NCBI RefSeq assembly: GCF_002160985.1
Contig: NZ_NFLQ01000013.1
Coordinates: forward strand, 1-64,000
Length of the DNA stretch: 64,000 nt
Source: Lachnoclostridium sp. An118
GTDB taxonomy: Bacteria > Bacillota > Clostridia > Lachnospirales > Lachnospiraceae
Direction: 5' to 3'
Position numbers and translations under genes: made by a program. The notes beneath the pieces are model-generated. The model saw only the letters and a program-made list of their open reading frames with translations. It was not told where the DNA came from and searched no databases. The first letter of the stretch is position 1. Every line of letters starts with the position of its first letter. Below, one piece after another: positions 33,576 through 40,834 of this stretch.

Positions 33576-34856
33576 ATGGGAAAACTGACGTATATCATCT
33601 GCGGGAAGCTCTATGACGGCTTAGACCGGGAGCTGAAGGAAGATCAGAAGATCCTGATCGAAGACGACAGGATCGTGGATGTAGGACCGGAGGTAGAGCA
33701 GCCTGAGTCGGCCCAGGTCATCGACCTGTCAGACGCCACAGTCACACCGGGCATGATCGATGCCCACATGCACATGGACAATATTGACTGGCATACGATC
33801 CGCCAGGAGGTGTACTACACCTCCGAGGAGCACAAGGCGCTGGGCGTTCTCCGGACGGCGCAGAAGGCTCTCTCCCGCGGATTTACGACGGTCCGCCATC
33901 CCGGCGGGATCACCTCCAACGGGTTTGGTGTGCTGGACGTGAGAGATATGATCAACCAGGGATATTTCTCCGGCTCCAGGATCGTGGCGGCTGCAAGGCT
34001 CATCTGCACGGCGGGAAGCCATGGGGATCTCTCCCAGACCTTTGCCAGGAGGCCGGAGTTCTCCTTCGCCGTACAGAATATGATCAGCTCTCTTGGGTCG
34101 GGAAAGGATTTCTTTGCAAATGCGGTCCGGGAGGAGATAAAGGCTGGATCGGACTTTATCAAGATCATGGCCACAGGAGGCTTTTTTACTCCCTATGACA
34201 ATCCACGGCAGCAGCAGATGAATGACGAGGAGATGGAGGCGGTCATCCGCACCGCCCACGAGTGGGGCAAGACAGTCACCGCCCACGTGTACAGCCCGGA
34301 TCATATCCGCAAGCTGGTGGGCTTTGGCATCGATGGACTGGAGCACTGCTCTCTCCTGGACGAGGAGACGGCCCAGATCGTGGAGGAGGCAGGAGCCTAC
34401 ATTGTTCCCACCTTCTGTCCTTACGAGGAGGCAGTCCACTATGACCCGGTGAAGATCCAGACCAAGCAGCCGGAGTTCCGGGCCAAGCTGGAGTACTACA
34501 AGGACGCGCTCCAGGCGGGGCGTGAGGTCATCAAGAACTGCAAGTGCAAGCTGGGCTACGGCACGGACCAGGTGGCTACCCACCAGAACTATGAGAGTGG
34601 CTACGAGTACAAGGCCTGGCTGGAGAGCGGTATGGATCCCTTCAGGGCTCTGGAGGCGGCTACCAGGATCAATGCGGAGATCCTGATGCTGGACGACAAG
34701 ATCGGAACCATTGAAAAGGGAAAGCTGGCAGATATCTCTGCCTGGAAACGGGATCTTATGACAGATCCGAAAGCTCTCCTCGACTGCGCCTTTGTCATGA
34801 AGGAGGGAGTCGTATATCCTACAGAGAAATGCGAGGATATGGACGAGGAGTCATAA
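33576..34856 (+). CDS. Metal-dependent amidohydrolase
   Basis: Hydrolase of the amidohydrolase superfamily, 426 residues, in the imidazolonepropionase/prolidase-like branch. The metal-binding HxH is DAHMHMD (about 64-70), a lysine in FIKIMATGG may be the carboxylated bridging ligand, then histidines in TAHVYS and LEHCSLL, and aspartate in GYGTDQVATH. C-terminal ALEAATRINAEILMLDDKIGTIEKGKLAD is typical. It probably cleaves an amide such as a dipeptide or a cyclic amide. It abuts the membrane gene by 2 bases, and no signal peptide is visible, so it acts inside on an imported substrate. Confidence 0.88.
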   Translation: MGKLTYIICGKLYDGLDRELKEDQKILIEDDRIVDVGPEVEQPESAQVIDLSDATVTPGMIDAHMHMDNIDWHTIRQEVYYTSEEHKALGVLRTAQKALSRGFTTVRHPGGITSNGFGVLDVRDMINQGYFSGSRIVAAARLICTAGSHGDLSQTFARRPEFSFAVQNMISSLGSGKDFFANAVREEIKAGSDFIKIMATGGFFTPYDNPRQQQMNDEEMEAVIRTAHEWGKTVTAHVYSPDHIRKLVGFGIDGLEHCSLLDEETAQIVEEAGAYIVPTFCPYEEAVHYDPVKIQTKQPEFRAKLEYYKDALQAGREVIKNCKCKLGYGTDQVATHQNYESGYEYKAWLESGMDPFRALEAATRINAEILMLDDKIGTIEKGKLADISAWKRDLMTDPKALLDCAFVMKEGVVYPTEKCEDMDEES

Positions 34857-34869
34857 GCATTATATGAGA

Positions 34870-34911
34870 GGAGAAAGGGTGTGCGGAAATACCTCTGCAC
34901 ACCCTTTCTCC
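34870..34911 (+). terminator. Long hairpin after the amidohydrolase gene
   Basis: GAGAAAGGGTGTGC (34871-34884) and GCACACCCTTTCTC (34897-34910) pair perfectly, extended by one more pair. The tail is only CTTGTGT, so it is a poor intrinsic terminator but a strong mRNA end or barrier. The next promoter starts right after. Confidence 0.65.
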
Positions 34912-34940
34912 TTGTGTGGCAGGGAGAAAAAGGCTATAAT
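34912..34940 (+). promoter_or_regulatory. Promoter of the lactate racemase-like gene
   Basis: TTGTGT (34912-34917), 17-base spacer, consensus TATAAT (34935-34940). Confidence 0.7.
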
Positions 34941-34969
34941 GCAGATGAGAGAAATCAGGAGGTGTCAGT

Positions 34970-36247
34970 ATGTTCCCGCATATGGTGCTCATCCACAATC
35001 AGGAGTACAACAGCCAGAGACTTGAAGATGTGGAGAAAGAATTTGAAAAAGGTTTTGAAAGCCTTAGGCTTTCTGCGGAAGAGATCAGAGGAAAGAAAAT
35101 AGGAATTGCCGTGGGGAGCCGGGGAATTGACAGGATACAGAAAATTGTCCGAATGACAGTGCAGGCAGTGAGAGAGGCAGGGGGAGACCCTTATATCTTT
35201 GCGGCCATGGGCTCCCACGGAAATGGAACGGCCCAGGGACAGAGGGAGATCCTGGCCTCCCTGGGAGTGACAGAGGAGGAGACGGGCGCTCCGGTGCTCT
35301 GCAGCGCCCAGACAGCTCTGTGGGGTGCGACCGGACAGCACGGATATAAGGTGTACGGCAATGAGCTTTGTGACCGGTTTGACGCCATTATCCTTGTCAA
35401 CCGGGTGAAGATGCACACGGATTTTGAGGATGTGACCGAGAGCGGCGTTCTCAAGCTGATGGCCATCGGCATCGGCGGCCCGGCGGGATGCCAGAATGTA
35501 CACGCCCTGGCCCTGAAGGACGGCTACGGGACTGTCATCCGGGAGACAGCGGCCTTTATGATAGAGAAGCTGCCGGTGCTCTTTGGAGTTCTCCTGACAG
35601 AAAACGCAGTCCATGAGCTGGATGGCATTTACATGGAAAGGCCGGAGAAGTTTCTGGAGACAGAGAAGCGGCTGCTGGAAAAGGTGAAGAGGGGCCGCAT
35701 GAAGCTGCCCTCTGACAGCATTGACGTGCTGATCGTGGATGAGATGGGGAAAAATATCTCCGGCTCCGGCATGGACACAAAGGTCATCGGTCGGGTGTAT
35801 GTGACCGGGCAGAGGGAGCCAAAGAGCCCCAGAGTGAAGAGACTGGCAGTCCTGGGCCTTACAGAGGAGTCCCACGGCAATGCCATCGGGATTGGGCTGG
35901 CGGACTTTTCCACCAGAGCTGTACTGGAGAAGACCGACTTTGCCGCCACGGCGAAGAACGCGGTGGCCTCCATGGCTCCGGCCCAGGGGAAGATCCCCTG
36001 CATCCTGGAAAATGACAGGGAGGCCATCCGGGCTGCGTTGGAGACGGCTGGACTGGAGGACATAGAAAGGGCCAGGGTGGTCCGCATACAGAATACCAAT
36101 CAGATCGCCAGGCTGTACGTGTCGGAGGCACTGTATGAGGAGCTGAAGGAGGACCCGGAGATCCGTCTCCTGGGGGGCCCGCTGCCTATGGAATTTGATG
36201 GGCAGGGCAATCTGAAGCCCGGACATTATGGGAAAGGAGACAGGTGA
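34970..36247 (+). CDS. LarA-like protein, lactate racemase domain
   Basis: A 425-residue cytoplasmic protein of the LarA (DUF2088) superfamily, whose members use a nickel-pincer nucleotide cofactor to racemise or epimerise 2-hydroxy acids. Visible features are AMGSHGNGTAQGQREIL, typical of a LarA branch, and a basic/histidine stretch NRVKMHTDF where LarA binds the cofactor and substrate. No larB, larC or larE genes for the cofactor are in the window. Substrate unknown. AGGAGGTG precedes the ATG. The ogt gene starts at its stop codon, so the two are cotranscribed. Confidence 0.8.
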   Translation: MFPHMVLIHNQEYNSQRLEDVEKEFEKGFESLRLSAEEIRGKKIGIAVGSRGIDRIQKIVRMTVQAVREAGGDPYIFAAMGSHGNGTAQGQREILASLGVTEEETGAPVLCSAQTALWGATGQHGYKVYGNELCDRFDAIILVNRVKMHTDFEDVTESGVLKLMAIGIGGPAGCQNVHALALKDGYGTVIRETAAFMIEKLPVLFGVLLTENAVHELDGIYMERPEKFLETEKRLLEKVKRGRMKLPSDSIDVLIVDEMGKNISGSGMDTKVIGRVYVTGQREPKSPRVKRLAVLGLTEESHGNAIGIGLADFSTRAVLEKTDFAATAKNAVASMAPAQGKIPCILENDREAIRAALETAGLEDIERARVVRIQNTNQIARLYVSEALYEELKEDPEIRLLGGPLPMEFDGQGNLKPGHYGKGDR

Positions 36248-36249
36248 GG

Positions 36250-36765
36250 ATGGAATATACATGCGGATACAGCTCCCCTATCGGAGAAATGACTATGGCT
36301 TCGGACGGTACATATCTGACAGGCCTATGGTTTAACGGGCAGAAATATTTTGGCAGCACACTGGAAAGAGAGCACAGGTATCTGCCGGGAGAGGGCGGAG
36401 AAGGGGAAATTCCTGTGTTTGCCCGGACAAAAAGGTGGCTGGACGCCTATTTTGCAGGGATGCGTCCGGAGCCTCTGCCGCCCCTTGCACCGAAAGGTTC
36501 TCCGTTCCGGCAGAAGGTGTGGAGGGCCCTGCTGCAGATACCCTACGGTGAGACGGTGACCTACGGTGAGATAGCGGAGCAGATTTCCGGCGGAAAGGCG
36601 GGGATGTCCGCCCAGGCCGTGGGAGGCGCTGTGGGACACAATCCCATTTCCATCATCATTCCCTGCCACCGTGTCCTGGGAAGCGGCGGGAAGCTGACCG
36701 GCTACGCGGGAGGACTGGAGAAAAAAGAGTATCTGCTGAAGCTGGAGGGAAAGGAGAGACGCTGA
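36250..36765 (+). CDS. ogt: Methylated-DNA-protein cysteine methyltransferase
   Basis: Repairs O6-alkylguanine by moving the alkyl group to its own cysteine. The 171 residues hold the ribonuclease-like N-terminal domain and the C-terminal DNA-binding domain with the acceptor cysteine in IIPCHRVLGSGG. YGETVTYGEIA matches the winged helix. Start choice is between GTG 36244, which overlaps the previous stop, and ATG 36250; AAGGAGA lies 3 and 9 bases before them, and the family start MxYT favours 36250. The LacI gene begins 4 bases after the stop. Confidence 0.95.
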   Translation: MEYTCGYSSPIGEMTMASDGTYLTGLWFNGQKYFGSTLEREHRYLPGEGGEGEIPVFARTKRWLDAYFAGMRPEPLPPLAPKGSPFRQKVWRALLQIPYGETVTYGEIAEQISGGKAGMSAQAVGGAVGHNPISIIIPCHRVLGSGGKLTGYAGGLEKKEYLLKLEGKERR

Positions 36766-36769
36766 ACCT

Positions 36770-37831
36770 ATGACTATCAAAGAGATCGCACAGCTGGCCG
36801 GCGTGTCCAGCGCCGCTGTGTCCAGGTATCTGAACGGGGGCTATGTCAGCGGGGAGAAGAAGGATAAGATAAGGAAGGTCATCGAGGAGACGGGCTATCA
36901 GCCCTCCGCCCAGGCCAGGATACTGCGGACAAAGCGAGCCTGCCTTGTGGGGGTGGTAGTGCCCAAGATAAACTCTGAGTCCATCAGCCGTATCACGGCG
37001 GGGATCGAGAGCGTGCTCTCCACCAGGGGCTACCAGATGCTCCTGGCGAGTACGGACAATGACCCGGCAAAGGAGCTCACCTATCTGAAGCTCTTTGAGA
37101 GCTATCCGGTGGACGGCATCATCCTCATCGGTACCGTGATCACGCCGAAGCACCGGGAGTTCCTGAAAAGCGCCAGGGTGCCCGTGGTCGTGGTGGGACA
37201 GCACACAAGGTATGCCAACTGCATCTACCATGACGACTACGGCGCCGGGAAAGCCATGGGAAGGCTGGCGGCGCAGGAGGCGGCGGGGCGCGGAAAGGTG
37301 GCCTACATCGGTGTGACGAGGGAGGACCGGGCCGTGGGCGTGTCCCGGGAGGACGGCTTTCGGGCCGGGCTAGAGGCAGCGGGTGCGGGCCTTGAAGAGG
37401 CGTATTTCAGAAGGGCCCGGTTTACCATGGACTCCGGCTATGAGGCGGCCATGGACCTGCTGGAGAAGAAAGGGGACATAGGCGTTCTGTCCTGCGCCAC
37501 GGACACCATCGCGGCTGGCGCTATTGAGGCACTGCTGGCTTGCCGTCAGAAGGAGGTCCCGAGGTCTGCCGCAGAGTCCGGCGCCAGGATGGGATATATA
37601 CTGGACCGGTCCGGGATCCGGGTCACCGGCTTTGGCGACAACCAGCTCCTGAAGGCTGTCACGGAGGGGATCCCCACCGTGCATTTTGGATATAAGACAA
37701 GCGGTATCCGTGGGGCGGAGCTGCTCCTGGATGTGATCGAGAGGGGCGGGCAGGTTCCTGTGGAGATAAAGCTGGGCTTCCGGCTGGTCAGCAGCCGGGA
37801 GGACAAAAATAATATCGATTTCACAAAATAG
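36770..37831 (+). CDS. LacI family regulator, sucrose/fructan type by context
   Basis: Repressor of 353 residues with the LacI helix-turn-helix at the N-terminus (TIKEIAQLAGVSSAAVSRYLN) and a periplasmic-binding-like effector domain (about 60-340). The hinge helix AQARILRTKR is in place. It is the first gene before a damaged EIIA gene and a GH32 enzyme, so it probably responds to sucrose, a fructoside or a phosphorylated form, as ScrR does. The palindrome at 37922-37937 is a likely operator. It starts just after ogt, with a terminator behind it. Confidence 0.9.
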   Translation: MTIKEIAQLAGVSSAAVSRYLNGGYVSGEKKDKIRKVIEETGYQPSAQARILRTKRACLVGVVVPKINSESISRITAGIESVLSTRGYQMLLASTDNDPAKELTYLKLFESYPVDGIILIGTVITPKHREFLKSARVPVVVVGQHTRYANCIYHDDYGAGKAMGRLAAQEAAGRGKVAYIGVTREDRAVGVSREDGFRAGLEAAGAGLEEAYFRRARFTMDSGYEAAMDLLEKKGDIGVLSCATDTIAAGAIEALLACRQKEVPRSAAESGARMGYILDRSGIRVTGFGDNQLLKAVTEGIPTVHFGYKTSGIRGAELLLDVIERGGQVPVEIKLGFRLVSSREDKNNIDFTK

Positions 37832-37860
37832 TGCAAAATGCACAAAACAGAGGAACTAAA

Positions 37861-37910
37861 ATCGGCAAAAATTCCGTCTTTACAACCGGGAGTTTTGCCG
37901 ATATTATTTT
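37861..37910 (+). terminator. Terminator of the LacI gene
   Basis: ATCGGCAAAA (37861-37870) and TTTTGCCGAT (37893-37902) pair over 10 bases, with a further imperfect inner stem, then ATTATTTT. Confidence 0.75.
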
Positions 37911-37921
37911 ATGTGGAAGAT

Positions 37922-37937
37922 ATGAAATCGATTACAT
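37922..37937. promoter_or_regulatory. LacI/cre-type operator
   Basis: ATGAAATCGATTACAT is a 16-base palindrome with one mismatched pair, centred on CG. The core 37923-37936 also fits the cre consensus TGWNANCGNTNNCA fully. It lies 21 bases before the ATG at 37958. It may bind the adjacent LacI protein or CcpA. No clear -10/-35 was recognised near it. Confidence 0.6.
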
Positions 37938-37957
37938 ATAAAGGGAGGAGAGAACTT

Positions 37958-38355
37958 ATGGATCACAGAAAGACCGCACCCTGGGCGCCACCGTGGCCGT
38001 GGTCCCCTCGGACGGAAGGATACTGGCCCCTTGCGACGCCACTGTGTCCAGCATCTACGACACAGGCCACGCCGTGTGCCTGACTACGGAGACCGGCGGG
38101 GAGCTGCTGATCCACATCGGCATCGACACAGTGAGGATGGAGGGAAAAGGCTTCACAAAGAAGGTGTCAGACGGAGACCAGGTGAAGGCGGGTGATGTGC
38201 TGGTGGAGGCAGACCTTGACGCCATCCGGGAGGCAGGCTACGACACAGCTACCATGATGATCCTGACCAACGCGGACGACTATGACTCCGCTAAGAAGGC
38301 CGGGCCGGGTCAGGTGGATGCGTCCAGCGTTGTCATGAAGATCAAGAAAGCATAA
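37958..38355 (+). pseudogene. Broken PTS EIIA-Glc-type gene
   Basis: From 37981 to the stop the sequence codes a glucose-type EIIA: ATVAVVPSDGRILAP, TGHAVCLTT and LLIHIGIDTV, with both active-site histidines. But the good start (ATG 37958 behind AGGGAGGAGAG) is in another frame and gives MDHRKTAPWAPP instead. In the EIIA frame there is no start codon upstream before a stop. The first 40 or so residues of a normal EIIA (PLSEVPDxVFS-like segment) are also absent. A deletion with frameshift near 37975-37982 explains this. An internal GTG (37993) could give a truncated product. The fused EIIA of TreP may substitute. Confidence 0.8.
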
Positions 38356-38370
38356 AGAGCAGGTGAGTAT

Positions 38371-39783
38371 ATGAACGCATTGACGAGAGATTTAAAGCAG
38401 TTGGTGGAGCTGGCGGAGAAGGCGGCGCCGGCGGAAGGCCGGTTCCGGCAGAGGCTCCATCTGATGCCACCCACGGGCTGGCTCAACGATCCCAACGGGC
38501 TGTGCCAGTTCAAGGGACTCTTCCACGCCTTCTTCCAGTATTCCCCCTTCAACCCGGAGGGCGGCGTGAAGATGTGGGGACACTGTACGAGCAGGGATAT
38601 GGCGCACTGGGAGTACCAGGGCACAGCCCTTTACCCGGACCAGCCCTTTGACTGCCACGGCGTCTACTCAGGATGTGCCCTTGTGGAGGACGGGAGGATG
38701 TACCTCTACTACACCGGCAACGTAAAGCTGGAGGACCAGGAGTACGACTATGTGCTGGCGGGACGGGAGGGCAACACCGTGCTGGTGGAGAGCGAAGACG
38801 GGTTCCGCTTTGGGAGAAAGCAGCTCCTCATGAGGAATGAGGACTACCCTGCCGACCTGAGCTGTCACGTCCGGGACCCGAAGGTGTGGAAGCAGGACGG
38901 CCGGTACTATATGGTCCAGGGAGTAAGGACAAAGGAGGATGTGGGGGAAGCCCAGATCTTCGTCTCCGATGACAGGATATCCTGGAGCCCTCTGAGACGC
39001 ATCCGCACAGAGGAGCCCTTCGGCTATATGTGGGAGTGCCCGGATTACATGGATGTGGATGGACAGAAAATCCTCTCAGCCTCTGTCCAGGGGCTGGAGG
39101 GAGAGGAGTGGAGAGACAGAAATGTGTACCAATCCGGTTATTTCTATATAGAAGGTGATATCCTGGGAGAGTACAGCCTCTCACAGTACCGGCTCTGGGA
39201 CTGCGGGTTTGACTACTATGCCCCGCAGAGCTTTGTGACAGAGGACGGCCGGGTGGTCATGATGGCCTGGATGGGCATGCCGGACTGTCCGGAATACGGC
39301 AACAGCCCGGCTCTCGCGGAGGGGTGGCAGCACTGCTTCACCTTCCCCAGGGAAATCTATACAGAGGACGGCGCTGTGCGCCAGCGGCCCGTCCGGGAGC
39401 TGGAGATGCTCAAGAGAAAGGTGAAGGGAGCAGAGGGCCATCTTAAGGCGGAGTGCCCGGCGGCCTGGGAGACGGACATCACAGGCATCCAGGCCGGCAG
39501 GTTCCGGGCAGTGGTGGGAGGCGGCCTGGTGCTGACATACACCGGCAGCCGCTTTGAGATGCGCTTTGAGGGGCCGGCGGGAGAAGAAATCTCCGGCGGC
39601 AGGAGACTCAGGTATCAGGAGATGGAAAGCCCGGACAGCGTGAAGATACTGGGGGATGCCTCCTCTGTGGAGGTGTTTGTGAACGAGGGAGAATATGTCT
39701 TTACCACGAGATATTATCCCGGGGCGTACACCCTGGAGGTGGAGGCCGACGGGGCGGCGGTTTCCCTGTACGCTGTTGAGTGA
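38371..39783 (+). CDS. GH32 beta-fructosidase / sucrose-6-phosphate hydrolase
   Basis: Glycoside hydrolase family 32, 470 residues. The nucleophile aspartate is in TGWLNDPNGL (about 30-40), the transition-state aspartate in VRDPKVW and the acid/base glutamate in WECPDY. A beta-sandwich C-terminal domain follows (about 330-470). No signal peptide, so it acts on sugars inside the cell, such as sucrose-6-phosphate or short fructans. It is 15 bases after the damaged EIIA gene. No EIIBC for sucrose is in the window, so uptake must come from elsewhere. A bidirectional terminator follows. Confidence 0.93.
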   Translation: MNALTRDLKQLVELAEKAAPAEGRFRQRLHLMPPTGWLNDPNGLCQFKGLFHAFFQYSPFNPEGGVKMWGHCTSRDMAHWEYQGTALYPDQPFDCHGVYSGCALVEDGRMYLYYTGNVKLEDQEYDYVLAGREGNTVLVESEDGFRFGRKQLLMRNEDYPADLSCHVRDPKVWKQDGRYYMVQGVRTKEDVGEAQIFVSDDRISWSPLRRIRTEEPFGYMWECPDYMDVDGQKILSASVQGLEGEEWRDRNVYQSGYFYIEGDILGEYSLSQYRLWDCGFDYYAPQSFVTEDGRVVMMAWMGMPDCPEYGNSPALAEGWQHCFTFPREIYTEDGAVRQRPVRELEMLKRKVKGAEGHLKAECPAAWETDITGIQAGRFRAVVGGGLVLTYTGSRFEMRFEGPAGEEISGGRRLRYQEMESPDSVKILGDASSVEVFVNEGEYVFTTRYYPGAYTLEVEADGAAVSLYAVE

Positions 39784-39797
39784 CAAAAAAAGAGTGA

Positions 39798-39851
39798 CCA
39801 AAAAAGAAAAACGGATGAGAGAGGCGCTGCGCCTTCTCACATCCGCTTTTT
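39798..39851. terminator. Bidirectional terminator between GH32 and treR
   Basis: GGATG-GAGA-GGCGC and GCGCCTTCTCACATCC (39831-39844 region) pair with a one-base bulge. A T-run follows on the plus strand (39845-39851) and an A-run precedes (39797-39811), so both convergent genes can end here. Confidence 0.8.
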
Positions 39852-39879
39852 CTGCATTTCTTTTTACACCCTTAAAGCC

Positions 39880-40638
39880 CTATCCCGCATTCCTGGACCT
39901 TGCCGGCTCCGGCGCGCGCCGCACCGCATTGTCCTGGAAGCGGAAGTAGTCCGGCCGGTGGCGGGACTGGGTGAACTCAAACATGACGCCGTCGCTGTTG
40001 TAGGTGTGGCTGCTCACCACGGCCACACAGTTGTAGTCGTTGACGTCCATCTCCAGATATTTCTCGTCGATCTGGGTGATCTTCTCCACAGTCATGACCC
40101 GCTGGCTGTTGACGATAGTCATGTGGAGCTCCTTCTCCAGATACTCGTAGATGGAGTCGGAGGCAATCGCTGCCGTCAGTCCCGGGACCGCGCTCTTCAG
40201 GAAATAGTTGTGATTGATGATAAGGGGCTTTCCGTCCAGATAGTGGAGGCGCTGTATGTAGTACAGCCGGGTGCCCGCGGGGAAGCCGGTGCGCCGTTCG
40301 ATCTTTTCGTCCGCCGTCAGCTCCATGAAATGAAGGACCCTGGTAATCCCCCACTTGTGGTTCCTGGCGGAGGACTCCTTGAAGGATTCGATCCCGCCTA
40401 TAGTGAAGGCGGCCTGGTCCACCGGGCGGTAGATGTTCCGCACACCCTTTCCCTGGATCGTCTGCACGTACCCATCTGACACAAGCTGGGCTATGGCCCT
40501 TCGGACCGTGTTCCTGGAGCAGTCGTACTCACGCACGAGAACATGCTCCGAGGGGAGCAGGGCCTGGCTGGCGAATTCGTTAGTCTCTATTTTCTGTTTT
40601 AAGTCTCTGTAGATTGCTTCATATTTACTTCTCGGCAA
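39880..40638 (-). CDS. treR: GntR-family trehalose operon repressor
   Basis: Regulator of 252 residues: N-terminal winged helix (about 1-70, RSKYEAIYRDLKQKIETNEF, SRNTVRRAIAQLVSDGYVQ, GKGVRN) and a C-terminal UTRA ligand domain (about 85-235). UTRA regulators of this group, such as TreR, respond to trehalose-6-phosphate. The gene diverges from treP-treC. The start is TTG (40638) since ATG codons nearby are out of frame. Four copies of a 12-base palindrome in 40669-40797 are likely TreR sites, one behind its own promoter, suggesting self-repression. Confidence 0.9.
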   Translation of the reverse strand: MPRSKYEAIYRDLKQKIETNEFASQALLPSEHVLVREYDCSRNTVRRAIAQLVSDGYVQTIQGKGVRNIYRPVDQAAFTIGGIESFKESSARNHKWGITRVLHFMELTADEKIERRTGFPAGTRLYYIQRLHYLDGKPLIINHNYFLKSAVPGLTAAIASDSIYEYLEKELHMTIVNSQRVMTVEKITQIDEKYLEMDVNDYNCVAVVSSHTYNSDGVMFEFTQSRHRPDYFRFQDNAVRRAPEPARSRNAG

Positions 40639-40668
40639 TTTGCTTCACTTCCAGTCTCATGTATAATC

Positions 40669-40680
40669 CTGTTTAAACAA
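40669..40680. promoter_or_regulatory. TreR operator copy 0
   Basis: CTGTTTAAACAA, one base from the palindrome TTGTTTAAACAA. It lies downstream of the treR -10 (40690-40695), where binding would block treR transcription. Confidence 0.7.
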
Positions 40681-40689
40681 CTTAATACT

Positions 40690-40719
40690 ATTATAGAATA
40701 CGCAAAAGAGGGAAGTCAA
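40690..40719 (-). promoter_or_regulatory. Promoter of treR
   Basis: On the minus strand TTGACT (40714-40719) and consensus TATAAT (40690-40695), spacer 18. Confidence 0.75.
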
Positions 40720-40733
40720 GGATATTTGCGCAG

Positions 40734-40745
40734 TTGTTTAAACAA
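40734..40745. promoter_or_regulatory. TreR operator copy 1
   Basis: Perfect 12-base palindrome TTGTTTAAACAA, upstream of the treP -35. Confidence 0.8.
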
Positions 40746-40752
40746 GTATGGC

Positions 40753-40781
40753 TTGACATGTTTAAACAAGTGTGCTATTTT
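40753..40781 (+). promoter_or_regulatory. Promoter of treP, with operator copy 2 at the -35
   Basis: Consensus TTGACA (40753-40758), 17-base spacer, TATTTT (40776-40781) with TG one base before. Operator copy 2, ATGTTTAAACAA (40758-40769), overlaps the -35 by one base and fills the spacer. Confidence 0.75.
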
Positions 40782-40785
40782 ATAC

Positions 40786-40797
40786 TTGTTCAAACAA
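40786..40797. promoter_or_regulatory. TreR operator copy 3
   Basis: TTGTTCAAACAA, one base off the palindrome, just past the treP start region. Confidence 0.7.
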
Positions 40798-40834
40798 GTT
40801 GGAACGGATTACTGTGGAAAAAGGAGAGGAAACA

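Noticed and set aside
37958-38083. Separate small protein from the ATG at 37958 in the non-EIIA frame
   Set aside because: The product is Trp/Pro rich and has no resemblance to any protein; it is better explained as a frameshifted EIIA start.
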